From: Streptomyces populi
GTDB lineage: Bacteria; Actinomycetota; Actinomycetes; Streptomycetales; Streptomycetaceae
Assembly: GCF_002911015.1 (NCBI RefSeq)
Contig: NZ_KZ626844.1
Span: forward strand, 62,001-126,000
Length of the DNA: 64,000 nt
Direction of reading: 5' to 3'
Made by a program: the position numbers and the translations under genes. This document shows positions 16,547 to 24,727 of this stretch, in pieces (position 1 is the first letter of the stretch; each line of letters begins with the position of its first letter). Under the pieces are notes generated by a model. It was not told where the DNA came from, made no database searches, and saw only the letters and a program-made list of their open reading frames with translations.

Positions 16547-18184
16547 ATGAACGAGGGCAGGCCCACGAAGGCGAAGTGGTGGAGTCGACCCCGGCCCGGG
16601 GCTGTGGGCGCGGACTCCGCACCGGCTCACCTCACGGAACCGGATCCCGCGCACCCCGTCGCCCCTTCCCGGGGTACCGGGGGCGGCGCGGAGCCGGACA
16701 CGCCCGAGGCGCAGGCGCACCCGGGAGACGCTCACGGGCCGGAGCGGCCCATGGGCGTTCCCGGCCTCGTTCCCGGTCCCGCGGACGCGGAGCCCGCCCC
16801 CGGTGCCGGTGGCGGGGCCGCCCCCGCCGCCGGTGTCCACGCCGACGCCGAAGCGGTCCCCCCGCCGGGGATCCCGGCCCAGGGCGGTGCGCCCTTCGGC
16901 GCCCCTCCCGCCGGGGCCGGGTCCGCCGGCCCCGCCGAGTCCGCCCCCCTCGACCCGTGGCGGAACTACGACCCCTGGGCCGCGCCCGGATCCCCGCAGC
17001 GGTACGGCCACCTCCAGCAGAACGGCCCCTTCCAGCAGAACGGCGTCGCCGTGCCCACCGCGGCCGAGCGGCGCAGGCGGGCGAGGAAGGCCCTGGTGCT
17101 CGGCGCCGTCGCGCTCGCGCTGGTGTCCGGGGGCGTGGGCGGCGCCGTGGGGGCGTATCTGGAGCGGAACGGGGGACTGACGGACATCGAGCTGCCGCAG
17201 GCCGCCAAGGAGGCCCCGGGGCGCGCCCCGGACAGCGTCGCCGGGATCGCGGCGCACGCGCTGCCCAGCGTCGTCACCCTGCACGTGCACGGGAGCGAGG
17301 AGGACGGCACCGGCACCGGATTCGTCCTCGACGGCGCGGGACACATCCTCACCAACAACCACGTGATCGAGCCCGCCGGCGGCAGCGGCACGATAACCGT
17401 GACGTTCAGCGGCGGTCAGAGCGCGAAGGCCCGGGTCGTCGGACACGACAGCGGCTACGACCTCGCCGTGGTCAAGGTCTCGGGAGTCCACGGTCTGGCC
17501 CCGATGCCGCTGGGCAACTCCGACAGCGTCCAGGTCGGCGACCCCGTCGTCGCCATCGGCGCGCCCTTCGACCTCGCCAACACGGTCACCTCCGGGATCA
17601 TCAGCGCCAAGGAGAGGCCCATCACGGCGGGCGGCGAGAAGGGCGACGGCACCGACGTCTCGTACGTGGACGCCCTCCAGACCGACGCACCGATCAACCC
17701 CGGCAACTCGGGCGGGCCGCTGCTCGACTCCCGGGCCCGCGTCATCGGCATCAACAGCGCCATCCGCTCCGCCGACAGCGGCTCCGACCTGGGGACCGGT
17801 CAGGCCGGTTCCATCGGGCTCGGCTTCGCCATACCCGTGAACCAGGCCAAGCGCGTCGCCGAGGAACTCATCAACACCGGCAGGGCCACCCATCCCGTGA
17901 TAGGCGTCACGCTCGACATGAACTACGCGGGCGACGGAGCGCGGGTCGCTGCCAAGGCGACCGGGGGCGGGGCGCCCGTCACCGCCGACGGTCCCGGTGC
18001 CAGGGCGGGCATCAGGGCGGGCGACGTCATCACCGAGGTCGACGGCACGCGGGTCCACTCCGGTGAGGAACTCATCGTGAAGACCCGCGCCCACCGGCCC
18101 GGCGACCGCCTGCGGCTGACCGTCAGGCGGGGCGGCACGGACAGGACGGTCACCCTGGTCCTCGGTTCGGCGGACGGCGACTGA
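16547..18184 (+). CDS. htrA: HtrA/DegP-like serine protease with PDZ domain
   Basis: Envelope quality-control protease of 545 residues. A long disordered Pro/Gly/Ala-rich cytoplasmic part (1-~175) precedes one membrane span (ALVLGAVALALVSGGVGGAV). The trypsin-like domain follows, with the complete triad: His272 (LTNNHVIEP), Asp305 (GYDLAVVKV) and Ser388 (INPGNSGGPLLD). A PDZ domain (residues ~455-540) ends the protein (ARAGIRAGDVITEVDGTRVH). ATG 16547 has GGGGAGAG upstream. The gene follows the anti-sigma gene by 139 bases and precedes tatB, as in M. tuberculosis. It may degrade misfolded exported proteins or trim the anti-sigma factor. Confidence 0.95.
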   Translation: MNEGRPTKAKWWSRPRPGAVGADSAPAHLTEPDPAHPVAPSRGTGGGAEPDTPEAQAHPGDAHGPERPMGVPGLVPGPADAEPAPGAGGGAAPAAGVHADAEAVPPPGIPAQGGAPFGAPPAGAGSAGPAESAPLDPWRNYDPWAAPGSPQRYGHLQQNGPFQQNGVAVPTAAERRRRARKALVLGAVALALVSGGVGGAVGAYLERNGGLTDIELPQAAKEAPGRAPDSVAGIAAHALPSVVTLHVHGSEEDGTGTGFVLDGAGHILTNNHVIEPAGGSGTITVTFSGGQSAKARVVGHDSGYDLAVVKVSGVHGLAPMPLGNSDSVQVGDPVVAIGAPFDLANTVTSGIISAKERPITAGGEKGDGTDVSYVDALQTDAPINPGNSGGPLLDSRARVIGINSAIRSADSGSDLGTGQAGSIGLGFAIPVNQAKRVAEELINTGRATHPVIGVTLDMNYAGDGARVAAKATGGGAPVTADGPGARAGIRAGDVITEVDGTRVHSGEELIVKTRAHRPGDRLRLTVRRGGTDRTVTLVLGSADGD

Positions 18185-18243
18185 GAGCCCGCGGGCGCCG
18201 GGGTCCGCGAGTGACACGAACCTCACAGTCGAGCGGGATGTCG

Positions 18244-18318
18244 CAGTTCCGGACGGCAAACATCATGGAAAACCCGTGGTGCGCACGAAGCCGGAAGCCC
18301 CGGGACAGTTCCGGACGG
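18244..18318. repeat. 13-bp direct repeat upstream of tatB
   Basis: CAGTTCCGGACGG occurs at 18244-18256 and again at 18306-18318, 62 bases apart, within the htrA-tatB gap. It may be a pair of regulator sites or chance; no known consensus is recognised. Confidence 0.4.
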
Positions 18319-18406
18319 ACGGGAACGACGGGTACCGTTGGACGCGGCCCGGACCGCGGAAGATCCCCGAGGGCCGAGGACCGAGGGCATCGCGAGGAGC
18401 TACCAG

Positions 18407-18853
18407 GTGTTCAATGACGTAGGACCGCTTGAGCTGGTGACGCTGGTCGTCCTGGCCGTGCTCGTCTTCGGTCCCGACAAGCTCCCGAAGCTGATCCAGG
18501 ACGTGTCGCGCACGATCCGCAAGATCCGCGAGTTCTCGGACAGCGCCAAGGCGGACATCCGCGACGAACTCGGCCCGGAGTTCAAGGACTTCGAGTTCGA
18601 GGACCTCAACCCCAAGACGTTCATACGCAAGCAGCTGGACAATGACGAGCTGGGGCTCAAGGAGATCCGCAACGGCTTCGACCTGAAGAAGGAGATGGCC
18701 GACGTCACGGACGCGGTGCACGGACGCGAGTCCGGATCCTCCGCGGCGGGCGGGTCCTCCGAGGGCACGGCGGGCGGCACCGTCGACATGGCGAAGAAGC
18801 CCGAGCAGCCCGCAGCCGACGAGCACCCTCCCTACGACGCCGACGCCACCTGA
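18407..18853 (+). CDS. tatB: Sec-independent translocase subunit TatB
   Basis: TatB component (148 residues) of the twin-arginine export system; with TatC it forms the receptor for folded, RR-signal cargo. The N-terminal membrane hairpin is typical: MFNDVGPLELVTLVVLAVLV followed by FGPDKLPKL and an amphipathic helix (IQDVSRTIRKIREFSDSAKA). The hydrophilic C-terminus is acidic, then Ser/Gly-rich. GTG 18407 has GAGGAG 8 bases upstream. Placement after htrA matches the actinobacterial sigE-rseA-htrA-tatB order. Confidence 0.95.
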   Translation: MFNDVGPLELVTLVVLAVLVFGPDKLPKLIQDVSRTIRKIREFSDSAKADIRDELGPEFKDFEFEDLNPKTFIRKQLDNDELGLKEIRNGFDLKKEMADVTDAVHGRESGSSAAGGSSEGTAGGTVDMAKKPEQPAADEHPPYDADAT

Positions 18854-19150
18854 TCCGTAAGGAGTCCCGCGGGCCGTCCCGCCGGAGCGCCCGCGGCCGG
18901 GCGGCCATGACTCCCACGGGCCGGCGAGCCCCGTCCCGGGCCGGGCGGGTCCGGCCCGGGAACACGTCCCTCCGCGGTCCGCGAACGGCCCCGCGCGGTC
19001 CGAATACGCCGTTCGTGCGCCTTACGCGCGGGCGCTTTCGCCGCCGCTCGGAGCGGGGTGGCTATGCTGCCCAGTTGTTGTGCGGACCGACAAGGTCGCC
19101 CGAGGGGGGTGGGCCGCCCGGTCCGACGAGAGCGAGGAGGCGTCCGGCAG

Positions 19151-19810
19151 ATGGAGACGACAAGTCGGGTAGGCGCGCAGGCGCCGGTCGCGGAGGGCGG
19201 ACAACAGGTCCCCTCCGCCCGGCGTACGGTCGACGGCTACCTGCTGGCGCCCTTTCCCTGGTACGGCCTCGACGAGGCCTTCACGGGGCCGCGCTGGCTG
19301 ATGCAGGTGGGCACCTCCGCGGAGGGCGTGGTCGAGCACGGTTCCGTCGGACACGGGGACGAGCCCTCGGTCCGTCCCGAGCCGGGCGAGGACAAGGAGC
19401 GGTTCGCGGTGGTGGTCACCGTGGCCGCCAACCCCGTACGGCGCAGCGCGGACGGCACGGGACTGCTGGAGGCCACCTCGGTGTCCTCGGCGGCGTGGCT
19501 GGCCGGCATGGGGCTGCTGTCCTTCACCTGGCCCGGCCAGATGGACCACACCCTGCGCGACGACTGGCTGGACCAGCAGACCGAGACCGCGTGGGTGCTG
19601 GCCGACGACCTGGACGGCCCGGACTGGTCCACCCTGTCCCTCCCCGTGGACGGCGTCCCCACGCCGTTCCACTACCGCGAGTCCGAGTTCGGCTGGGTCC
19701 TCGCGGGTTCCACCCAGGAGGGCGTCCACGTGGGCGCGTACGGGCGGGGGATGAGCGCGTACGGACTCGGCTTCGCGATGATCAAGGACATCACGGCGTA
19801 CGACCGGTAA
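19151..19810 (+). CDS. conserved hypothetical protein
   Basis: Soluble protein of 219 residues without a recognised domain. It has no signal peptide or membrane span. Aromatic-rich conserved-looking segments include DGYLLAPFPWYGLDEAF and FHYRESEFGWVLAGS. It probably has a mixed alpha/beta fold. The ATG at 19151 follows GAGGAGGCG; longer open sequence to 19058 has no better site. The gene stands alone between tatB and the convergent mrp gene, with a very strong terminator after it. I do not recognise a function. Confidence 0.8.
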   Translation: METTSRVGAQAPVAEGGQQVPSARRTVDGYLLAPFPWYGLDEAFTGPRWLMQVGTSAEGVVEHGSVGHGDEPSVRPEPGEDKERFAVVVTVAANPVRRSADGTGLLEATSVSSAAWLAGMGLLSFTWPGQMDHTLRDDWLDQQTETAWVLADDLDGPDWSTLSLPVDGVPTPFHYRESEFGWVLAGSTQEGVHVGAYGRGMSAYGLGFAMIKDITAYDR

Positions 19811-19892
19811 GGCCCCGCGGGCGGCCGTGGGGGCCGGGGGGACCGCCACGGGCGCCCACGAGCCGCTCAGGGGCCCTGGTGGCCGTCACGAG

Positions 19893-19928
19893 GAAGGGGG
19901 CGCCGTCCGCACGGACGGCGCCCCCTTC
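19893..19928. terminator. bidirectional terminator, perfect 16-bp stem
   Basis: GAAGGGGGCGCCGTCC (19893-19908) pairs perfectly with GGACGGCGCCCCCTTC (19913-19928) around a 4-base loop, between the convergent hypothetical gene and mrp. The outer G/AA and TTC ends give short A and T runs for both strands. Confidence 0.85.
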
Positions 19929-19990
19929 TCCGCGGGGACGGTGCCGGAGCCTCCTCGGGAGGCCCCGGGGTCCCGGTACTCCTCGGAGCC

Positions 19991-21124
19991 CTAGAACTTG
20001 TTGCGCGGGGTGATGCCCAGCGACATGCCCGACAGGCCGCGCTGACGGCCGCCCAGCTTGCCCGCGATGGCGCGCAGGGCCGAGCCGGCGGGGGAGTCGG
20101 GGTCGGTCAGGACCACGGGCTTGCCCTCGTCGCCGCCCTCGCGCAGACGGACGTCGATCGGGATGGAGCCGAGGACCGGGACGGTCGCGCCGGTGGTGCG
20201 GGTCAGGCCGTCGGCGACCTTCTGGCCGCCGCCGGTGCCGAAGACGTCGACCATCTCGTCGCAGTGCGGGCACGGGAGCCCCGACATGTTCTCGACGACA
20301 CCGACGATCTTCTGGTGCGTCTGCACGGCGATGGAGCCGGCCCGCTCGGCCACCTCGGCCGCCGCCTGCTGCGGGGTCGTGACGACCAGGATCTCGGCGT
20401 TCGGGACGAGCTGGGCGACGGAGATCGCGATGTCGCCGGTGCCCGGCGGGAGGTCCAGGAGCAGGACGTCCAGGTCGCCCCAGTACACGTCCGCCAGGAA
20501 CTGCTGGAGGGCGCGGTGGAGCATCGGGCCGCGCCAGACCACCGGCGCGTTGCCCGGGGTGAACATGCCGATGGAGATGACCTTCACGCCGTTCGCGGAC
20601 GGCGGCATGATCATGTTCTCGACCTGGGTCGGCCGGCCCTCCGCGCCGAGCATGCGCGGGACCGAGTGCCCGTAGATGTCGGCGTCCACGACACCGACCT
20701 TGAGTCCGTCGGCGGCCATCGCGGCCGCGAGGTTCACGGTGACCGAGGACTTGCCGACGCCGCCCTTGCCGGAGGCGACCGCGTACACCCGGGTCAGCGA
20801 ACCGGGCTTGGCGAAGGGCACCTCGCGCTCGGCGGTGCCGCCCTTGAGGGCGGTCGCCAGCTCGCGGCGCTGTTCGTCGCTCATCACGTCCAGTTCGACG
20901 TCGACCCGCGTGACGCCCTCGACCCGCGAGACCGCCTCCGTCACCCGTTGGGTGATCGTGTCGCGCATCGGGCAGCCGGAGACCGTCAGGTACACGGCGA
21001 CCGCGACCACACCGTCCGCGCCGATCTCCACCGATTTGACCATCCCCAGTTCGGTGATGGGTCGGTTGATCTCGGGGTCGTTCACCGTCGCCAGTGCTTC
21101 GCGCACCGCGTCTTCCGTAGCCAT
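19991..21124 (-). CDS. mrp: Mrp/NBP35-family iron-sulfur cluster carrier ATPase
   Basis: P-loop ATPase of 377 residues implicated in iron-sulfur cluster assembly and transfer. An N-terminal DUF59/MIP18-like domain (NDPEINRPITELGMVKSVEI, with a Cys in SGCPMRD) is followed by the deviant Walker A VASGKGGVGKSSVTVNLAAA, VDADIYGHSVPRM, and a C-terminal CxxC (LPCPHCDEM) that would bind a bridging cluster. ATG 21124 is preferred to upstream in-frame codons because it matches the family N-terminus. It is the last gene of a probable operon with the DUF1003 and MgtE-N genes. M. tuberculosis mrp (Rv1229c) lies in the same place. Confidence 0.94.
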   Translation of the reverse strand: MATEDAVREALATVNDPEINRPITELGMVKSVEIGADGVVAVAVYLTVSGCPMRDTITQRVTEAVSRVEGVTRVDVELDVMSDEQRRELATALKGGTAEREVPFAKPGSLTRVYAVASGKGGVGKSSVTVNLAAAMAADGLKVGVVDADIYGHSVPRMLGAEGRPTQVENMIMPPSANGVKVISIGMFTPGNAPVVWRGPMLHRALQQFLADVYWGDLDVLLLDLPPGTGDIAISVAQLVPNAEILVVTTPQQAAAEVAERAGSIAVQTHQKIVGVVENMSGLPCPHCDEMVDVFGTGGGQKVADGLTRTTGATVPVLGSIPIDVRLREGGDEGKPVVLTDPDSPAGSALRAIAGKLGGRQRGLSGMSLGITPRNKF

Positions 21125-21168
21125 AGGGACGATGGTACGGCGCGACCCATGTGCCCCGGAAAGCCCTG

Positions 21169-21765
21169 TCACCGGTCTTCTACGTCACGTCCCGGTGACC
21201 GTTCCGCCGGGAATACGACCTGTCCGTCCCCGCGACCGCCGGGATGGCGGTCCTCCAGCTCCTTGACCAGGTCCTGGAGCTCGTTGCGGATCCAGTCGCG
21301 GGTGGCGACCTCGCCGAGGCCCATCCGCAGCGCGGCGATCTCGCGGGTGAGGTACTCGGTGTCGGCGATGGAGCGCTCGTTCTGCTTGCGGTCCTGTTCG
21401 AGGTTGACCCGGTCCCGGTCGTCCTGCCGGTTCTGCGCGAGCAGGATCAGCGGGGCGGCGTAGGAGGCCTGGAGCGACAGCATCAGGGTCAGGAAGATGA
21501 ACGGGTAGTTGTCGAAGCGCAGGTGGCCCGGCGCGAAGATGTTCCAGGCCACCCACACGATGATGACGACCGTCATCCAGACGATGAACCGTCCGGTGCC
21601 CAGGAAGCGGGCGATGCGCTCCGAGAGCCGCCCGAAGGCCTCGGGGTCCCACTCGGGCAGGAACCTGATCCGCGGCGGCTTCGGCTGGTCGAGCCGGGTG
21701 CGCGGGCGGGTGGTCGCCGTCGCCCCCGTGGCGGCCCGCTCCCGGGCCTCACGGTCGGGCGCCAT
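21169..21765 (-). CDS. DUF1003 membrane protein
   Basis: Inner-membrane protein of 198 residues of the DUF1003 family. A basic N-terminal tail is followed by two closely spaced spans (FIVWMTVVIIVWVAWNIF and PFIFLTLMLSLQASYAAP), then a cytoplasmic coiled-coil (residues ~110-180: LAQNRQDDRDRVNLEQDR). The function is not established; members often neighbour Mg2+ transporters, as here. The start ATG 21765 lies inside the end of the MgtE-N gene (17-base overlap), and mrp begins 44 bases after the stop, supporting an operon. Confidence 0.9.
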   Translation of the reverse strand: MAPDREARERAATGATATTRPRTRLDQPKPPRIRFLPEWDPEAFGRLSERIARFLGTGRFIVWMTVVIIVWVAWNIFAPGHLRFDNYPFIFLTLMLSLQASYAAPLILLAQNRQDDRDRVNLEQDRKQNERSIADTEYLTREIAALRMGLGEVATRDWIRNELQDLVKELEDRHPGGRGDGQVVFPAERSPGRDVEDR

Positions 21766-23164
21766 GGCGGCCCTCTCCGTCCTGCGGCCCGTCCGGCTCC
21801 CGGCGGCCGTCCCCCCGGCCGGGGCCGTCCTCGGGAACGTCCCCGCGGCCGGTCCCGTCACCGCCGCCGCTGTCGTGGCTCTCCGCGTGCACGCTCTCGT
21901 GCATGTCCTCGTCGAGGTGGAACTCCGTCTCCCGCCAGTCCTCGGGCAGCATGTGGTCCAGCACGTCGTCCACGGTCACCGCTCCGAGCAGCGATCCGCT
22001 CTCGTCGACGACGGGGGCCGCGACCATGTCGTACGTGGCGAAGAACCCGGCGACCACCGGCAGCTCGTCCTCGGGGGCCAGCGGCTGGAGGTCGTCGTCG
22101 ACGAGCGAGCCGACCAGGGTGAACGGCGGGTCGCGCAGCAGCCGCTGGAAGTGCACCGCCCCCAGGTACTTGCCCGTCGGCGTCTCGTCCGGCGGGCGGC
22201 AGACGTACACCTGGGCGGCGAGCGCGGGGGAGAGGTCGGGGTTGCGGACCCGGGCGAGCGCGTCGGCCACGGTCGCGTCGGCCCGCAGCACGATGGGCTC
22301 GGTGGTCATGAGCCCGCCCGCCGTCCGTTCCGCGTACGCCATCAGCCGCCGGACGTCCGCCGCCTCGCCGGGCCGCATCAGCCTCAGCAGCCGCTCCACG
22401 TCCTCGGTGGGCAGCTCCGCCAGCAGGTCGGCCGCGTCGTCGGGGTCCATCGCCTCCAGGACGTCCGCCGCGCGCTCCTCCTTGAGCTTGCCGAGGATCT
22501 CGATCTGGTCGTCCTCGGGCAGCTCCTCCAGCACGTCGGCGAGGCGGTCGTCGTCGAGCGCGGCGGCCACCTCGCCGCGCCGCTTCGGCGACAGGTGGTG
22601 CAGCACGTTCGCGAGGTCGGCGGGCCGCAGCTGCTCGAAGGTGGCGAGAAGGCTCTCCGCGCCCTGTCCGTGCTCCTCCAGCGAGAAGCCGGTGACGGAG
22701 GACCAGTCGACCGTCATCGTCTCGCCCTTGGCGCGCCGGAAGGCGCCGGCGCGCCCCTTGCGCACGAAGACCCGGCCGATCTCCCACTCCCTGCGGGCCG
22801 GCAGCTGCTGGATCGACACGTCCAGGACCGTCACCTCCTCACCCGTCTCCACGAGGGTCACGAGCCGGTCGAGCAGCTCGCCGAAGACGAGCCGCTCGGT
22901 GGGCCGCTGCTCGAAGCGGCGCACGTTCAGGACGCCGGTCGTGATCACCTGGCCGGACTCGATGCCGGTCACCCGGGTCATGGGCAGGAAGATCCGGCGG
23001 CGCGTGGACAGTTCGACGACCAGGCCGAGCATGCGGGGCGGCCGCCGTCCCACGCGCAGCATGGCGACGAGGTCGCGCACCCGGCCCACCTGGTCGCCGT
23101 TCGGGTCGAAGACGGCGACGCCGGACAGGTGCGAGACGAAGATCCGGGGGGCGGCTGCGGCCAT
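21749..23164 (-). CDS. MgtE N-terminal domain and CBS-pair protein without the transport domain
   Basis: Soluble protein of 471 residues. Residues ~5-140 form two PRC-barrel-like beta domains (GVAVFDPNGDQVGRVRDLVA). The MgtE intracellular N-domain follows (LRPADLANVLHHLSPKRRGE, repeated helical motifs), then a CBS pair (residues ~300-430: TTEPIVLRADATVADALARV; VVDESGSLLGAVTVDDVLDH). The membrane pore of MgtE is absent, so this is probably a Mg2+- or nucleotide-sensing regulator rather than a channel. The C-terminus is His/Asp/Gly-rich. The downstream DUF1003 gene and the nearby corA gene support a role in divalent cation handling. Confidence 0.9.
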   Translation of the reverse strand: MAAAAPRIFVSHLSGVAVFDPNGDQVGRVRDLVAMLRVGRRPPRMLGLVVELSTRRRIFLPMTRVTGIESGQVITTGVLNVRRFEQRPTERLVFGELLDRLVTLVETGEEVTVLDVSIQQLPARREWEIGRVFVRKGRAGAFRRAKGETMTVDWSSVTGFSLEEHGQGAESLLATFEQLRPADLANVLHHLSPKRRGEVAAALDDDRLADVLEELPEDDQIEILGKLKEERAADVLEAMDPDDAADLLAELPTEDVERLLRLMRPGEAADVRRLMAYAERTAGGLMTTEPIVLRADATVADALARVRNPDLSPALAAQVYVCRPPDETPTGKYLGAVHFQRLLRDPPFTLVGSLVDDDLQPLAPEDELPVVAGFFATYDMVAAPVVDESGSLLGAVTVDDVLDHMLPEDWRETEFHLDEDMHESVHAESHDSGGGDGTGRGDVPEDGPGRGDGRREPDGPQDGEGRHGARP

Positions 23165-23350
23165 GCCCGCGCCTCCTTCGCTTCGATGCGTTCTGTGTGG
23201 GTCTGTCCGCTCGGGTGGGCTTCAGGCTAGCCCGTCCCGGTCGGGTACGCCCTGGTGGGCGGTCCGGACGGACTGCCTCCGCCGGACGGGTGCCGCACCG
23301 GTACGCTGCCGTACGCCGTTTGAGGACCGCGCACGAGAGGCACCCCACCT

Positions 23351-24106
23351 GTGACCGCAATTCCCCAGGGCCGTACCCGCAGAGCCGTGACGGTGGCCGC
23401 GATGTGCGCGCTGGCCGTGACAGGTACGGGACTGACGGGGTGCGGCAGCGGGGATCCGGACGCGGGCACGAACGGGGTCGGCAAGCTGTCCGCCGCCGCC
23501 ATCCAGGCGAAGGCGAAGCAGGCGGCCGAGAAGGCGCCCGCCGTGCGGCTCTCGGGGACCGTCGTCTCGGGCGGCACCACGTACACCCTCGACATGCGCC
23601 TCAAGTCCGGCGGCGGCACCGGCTCGGTCACCTCGAAGGGGGCCGGTTTCCATCTGCTGCGGGTCGGCGAGCACCTCTTCCTCAAGGCCGACGCCGAGTT
23701 CTGGGCCCATGAGGAGGGCAAGGACGGCGGCAAGGCGGACACCGCGGCGGCGGACAAGCTGGAGGGCATGTACGTGAAGGTGCCGACCGGCGACCCCGCG
23801 TACAAGCGCTTCAGCGGCTTCACCGACAAGAACGTCCTGCTCGACGGGCTGCTCGGGCTGCACGGCGTCCTCGCCAAGGACGGCCACCACGAACAGTCCG
23901 GCGTCCGCACCATCCGCATCACCGGCGACAAGGGCTCGGGCGGAACCCTCGACGTCTCCCTCCAGGGCACCCCGTACCCGGTCGTGCTGGGGCGCGCGGG
24001 CAACGCGGGCACCCTCCGTCTGTCCGACTGGGGCAAGGACTTCCCGCTCGCGGAACCGCCGAAGAAGGACACGGTCGACTACGGGCAGCAGCTGCCCTCG
24101 TCGTAG
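23351..24106 (+). CDS. secreted lipoprotein, LppX/LprG-like by size
   Basis: Lipoprotein of 251 residues: a basic start, hydrophobic core (VTVAAMCALAVTGTG) and lipobox LTGC with Cys34 as the lipidated residue. The mature part is beta-rich with segments KAPAVRLSGTVVSGGTTYTL and GFHLLRVGEHLFLKADAEF, reminiscent of LolA/LppX-type folds that carry lipids, but this is only a resemblance. The GTG start at 23351 lies 12 bases after AGAGGCA. It is divergent from the MgtE-N gene. The substrate is unknown. Confidence 0.82.
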   Translation: MTAIPQGRTRRAVTVAAMCALAVTGTGLTGCGSGDPDAGTNGVGKLSAAAIQAKAKQAAEKAPAVRLSGTVVSGGTTYTLDMRLKSGGGTGSVTSKGAGFHLLRVGEHLFLKADAEFWAHEEGKDGGKADTAAADKLEGMYVKVPTGDPAYKRFSGFTDKNVLLDGLLGLHGVLAKDGHHEQSGVRTIRITGDKGSGGTLDVSLQGTPYPVVLGRAGNAGTLRLSDWGKDFPLAEPPKKDTVDYGQQLPSS

Positions 24107-24121
24107 CCCCGCGCGGCCCGG

Positions 24122-24140
24122 CCGCGGGCGCCGCCCGCGG
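24122..24140. terminator. short G+C hairpin between convergent genes
   Basis: CCGCGGGC (24122-24129) pairs with GCCCGCGG (24133-24140), a 3-base loop, between the lipoprotein gene and the convergent gene ending at 24161. It is compact and lacks a T-run, so confidence is modest. Confidence 0.4.
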
Positions 24141-24160
24141 GACCGCCGCCCTGTGGTTCC

Positions 24161-24703
24161 CTAGCCGCGCCCGCGCCGCTTCAGCAGGAGGCGGGGCAGT
24201 GCCGCCGGAACCGGGCGGCGGGTCGTCACCGGGGTCGGCAGCGGCGGTTCGGCGAGCGAGCCCTCGGGCAGTTCCTCGGTCGCGCCCGTCGGCTCCAGGC
24301 GTACCACCCGGCACTCGCGCCCCCAGCGCTCCGGCATGGCCTCGCCGTCCGGGGCGTTCAGCCGCTTGCCCTTGAGCTCACCGACGGCCGCCTCCCACTC
24401 CGGGGTGCCCGCGGTGAGCTCCACGACCGTGGCCGACCAGGTGACGAGCCGTCCGCCCTTGTCCTTGCTGCGCACGGTGACCACCGCACGGCCCCCGTCG
24501 GCCAGGCCCGGCAGCGGCTGCTCGCCGGGCCCGTCGCCGACCAGGCAGGCCGCGCCGTCGTGCCACACGTGCCACAGCGCGCGGGTGGGCGCGGGCCCGT
24601 CCGGACCGGCGGGCGCGGGTGTACCGCCGCCCCGCACCCAGATCAGCCCGGACTTCTTGGTGGCCTCCTCGACGAGGGCCTGGTCGAGCAGCTCTTGCGT
24701 CAT
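24161..24703 (-). CDS. conserved hypothetical protein, possibly FMN-split-barrel-like
   Basis: Protein of 180 residues, MTQELLDQALVEEATKKSGL onward. The first 110 residues resemble the beta-barrel of pyridoxamine-phosphate-oxidase-like proteins (RALWHVWHDGAACLVGDG; GRAVVTVRSKDKGGRLVTW), but no flavin-binding motif can be confirmed. The C-terminus is basic (LPRLLLKRRGRG). It starts 24 bases after the stop of the corA-like gene on the same strand, so the two are probably co-transcribed. The function is unknown. Confidence 0.8.
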   Translation of the reverse strand: MTQELLDQALVEEATKKSGLIWVRGGGTPAPAGPDGPAPTRALWHVWHDGAACLVGDGPGEQPLPGLADGGRAVVTVRSKDKGGRLVTWSATVVELTAGTPEWEAAVGELKGKRLNAPDGEAMPERWGRECRVVRLEPTGATEELPEGSLAEPPLPTPVTTRRPVPAALPRLLLKRRGRG

Positions 24704-24727
24704 GGGGCCCAGACTATCCAGCCCGCC

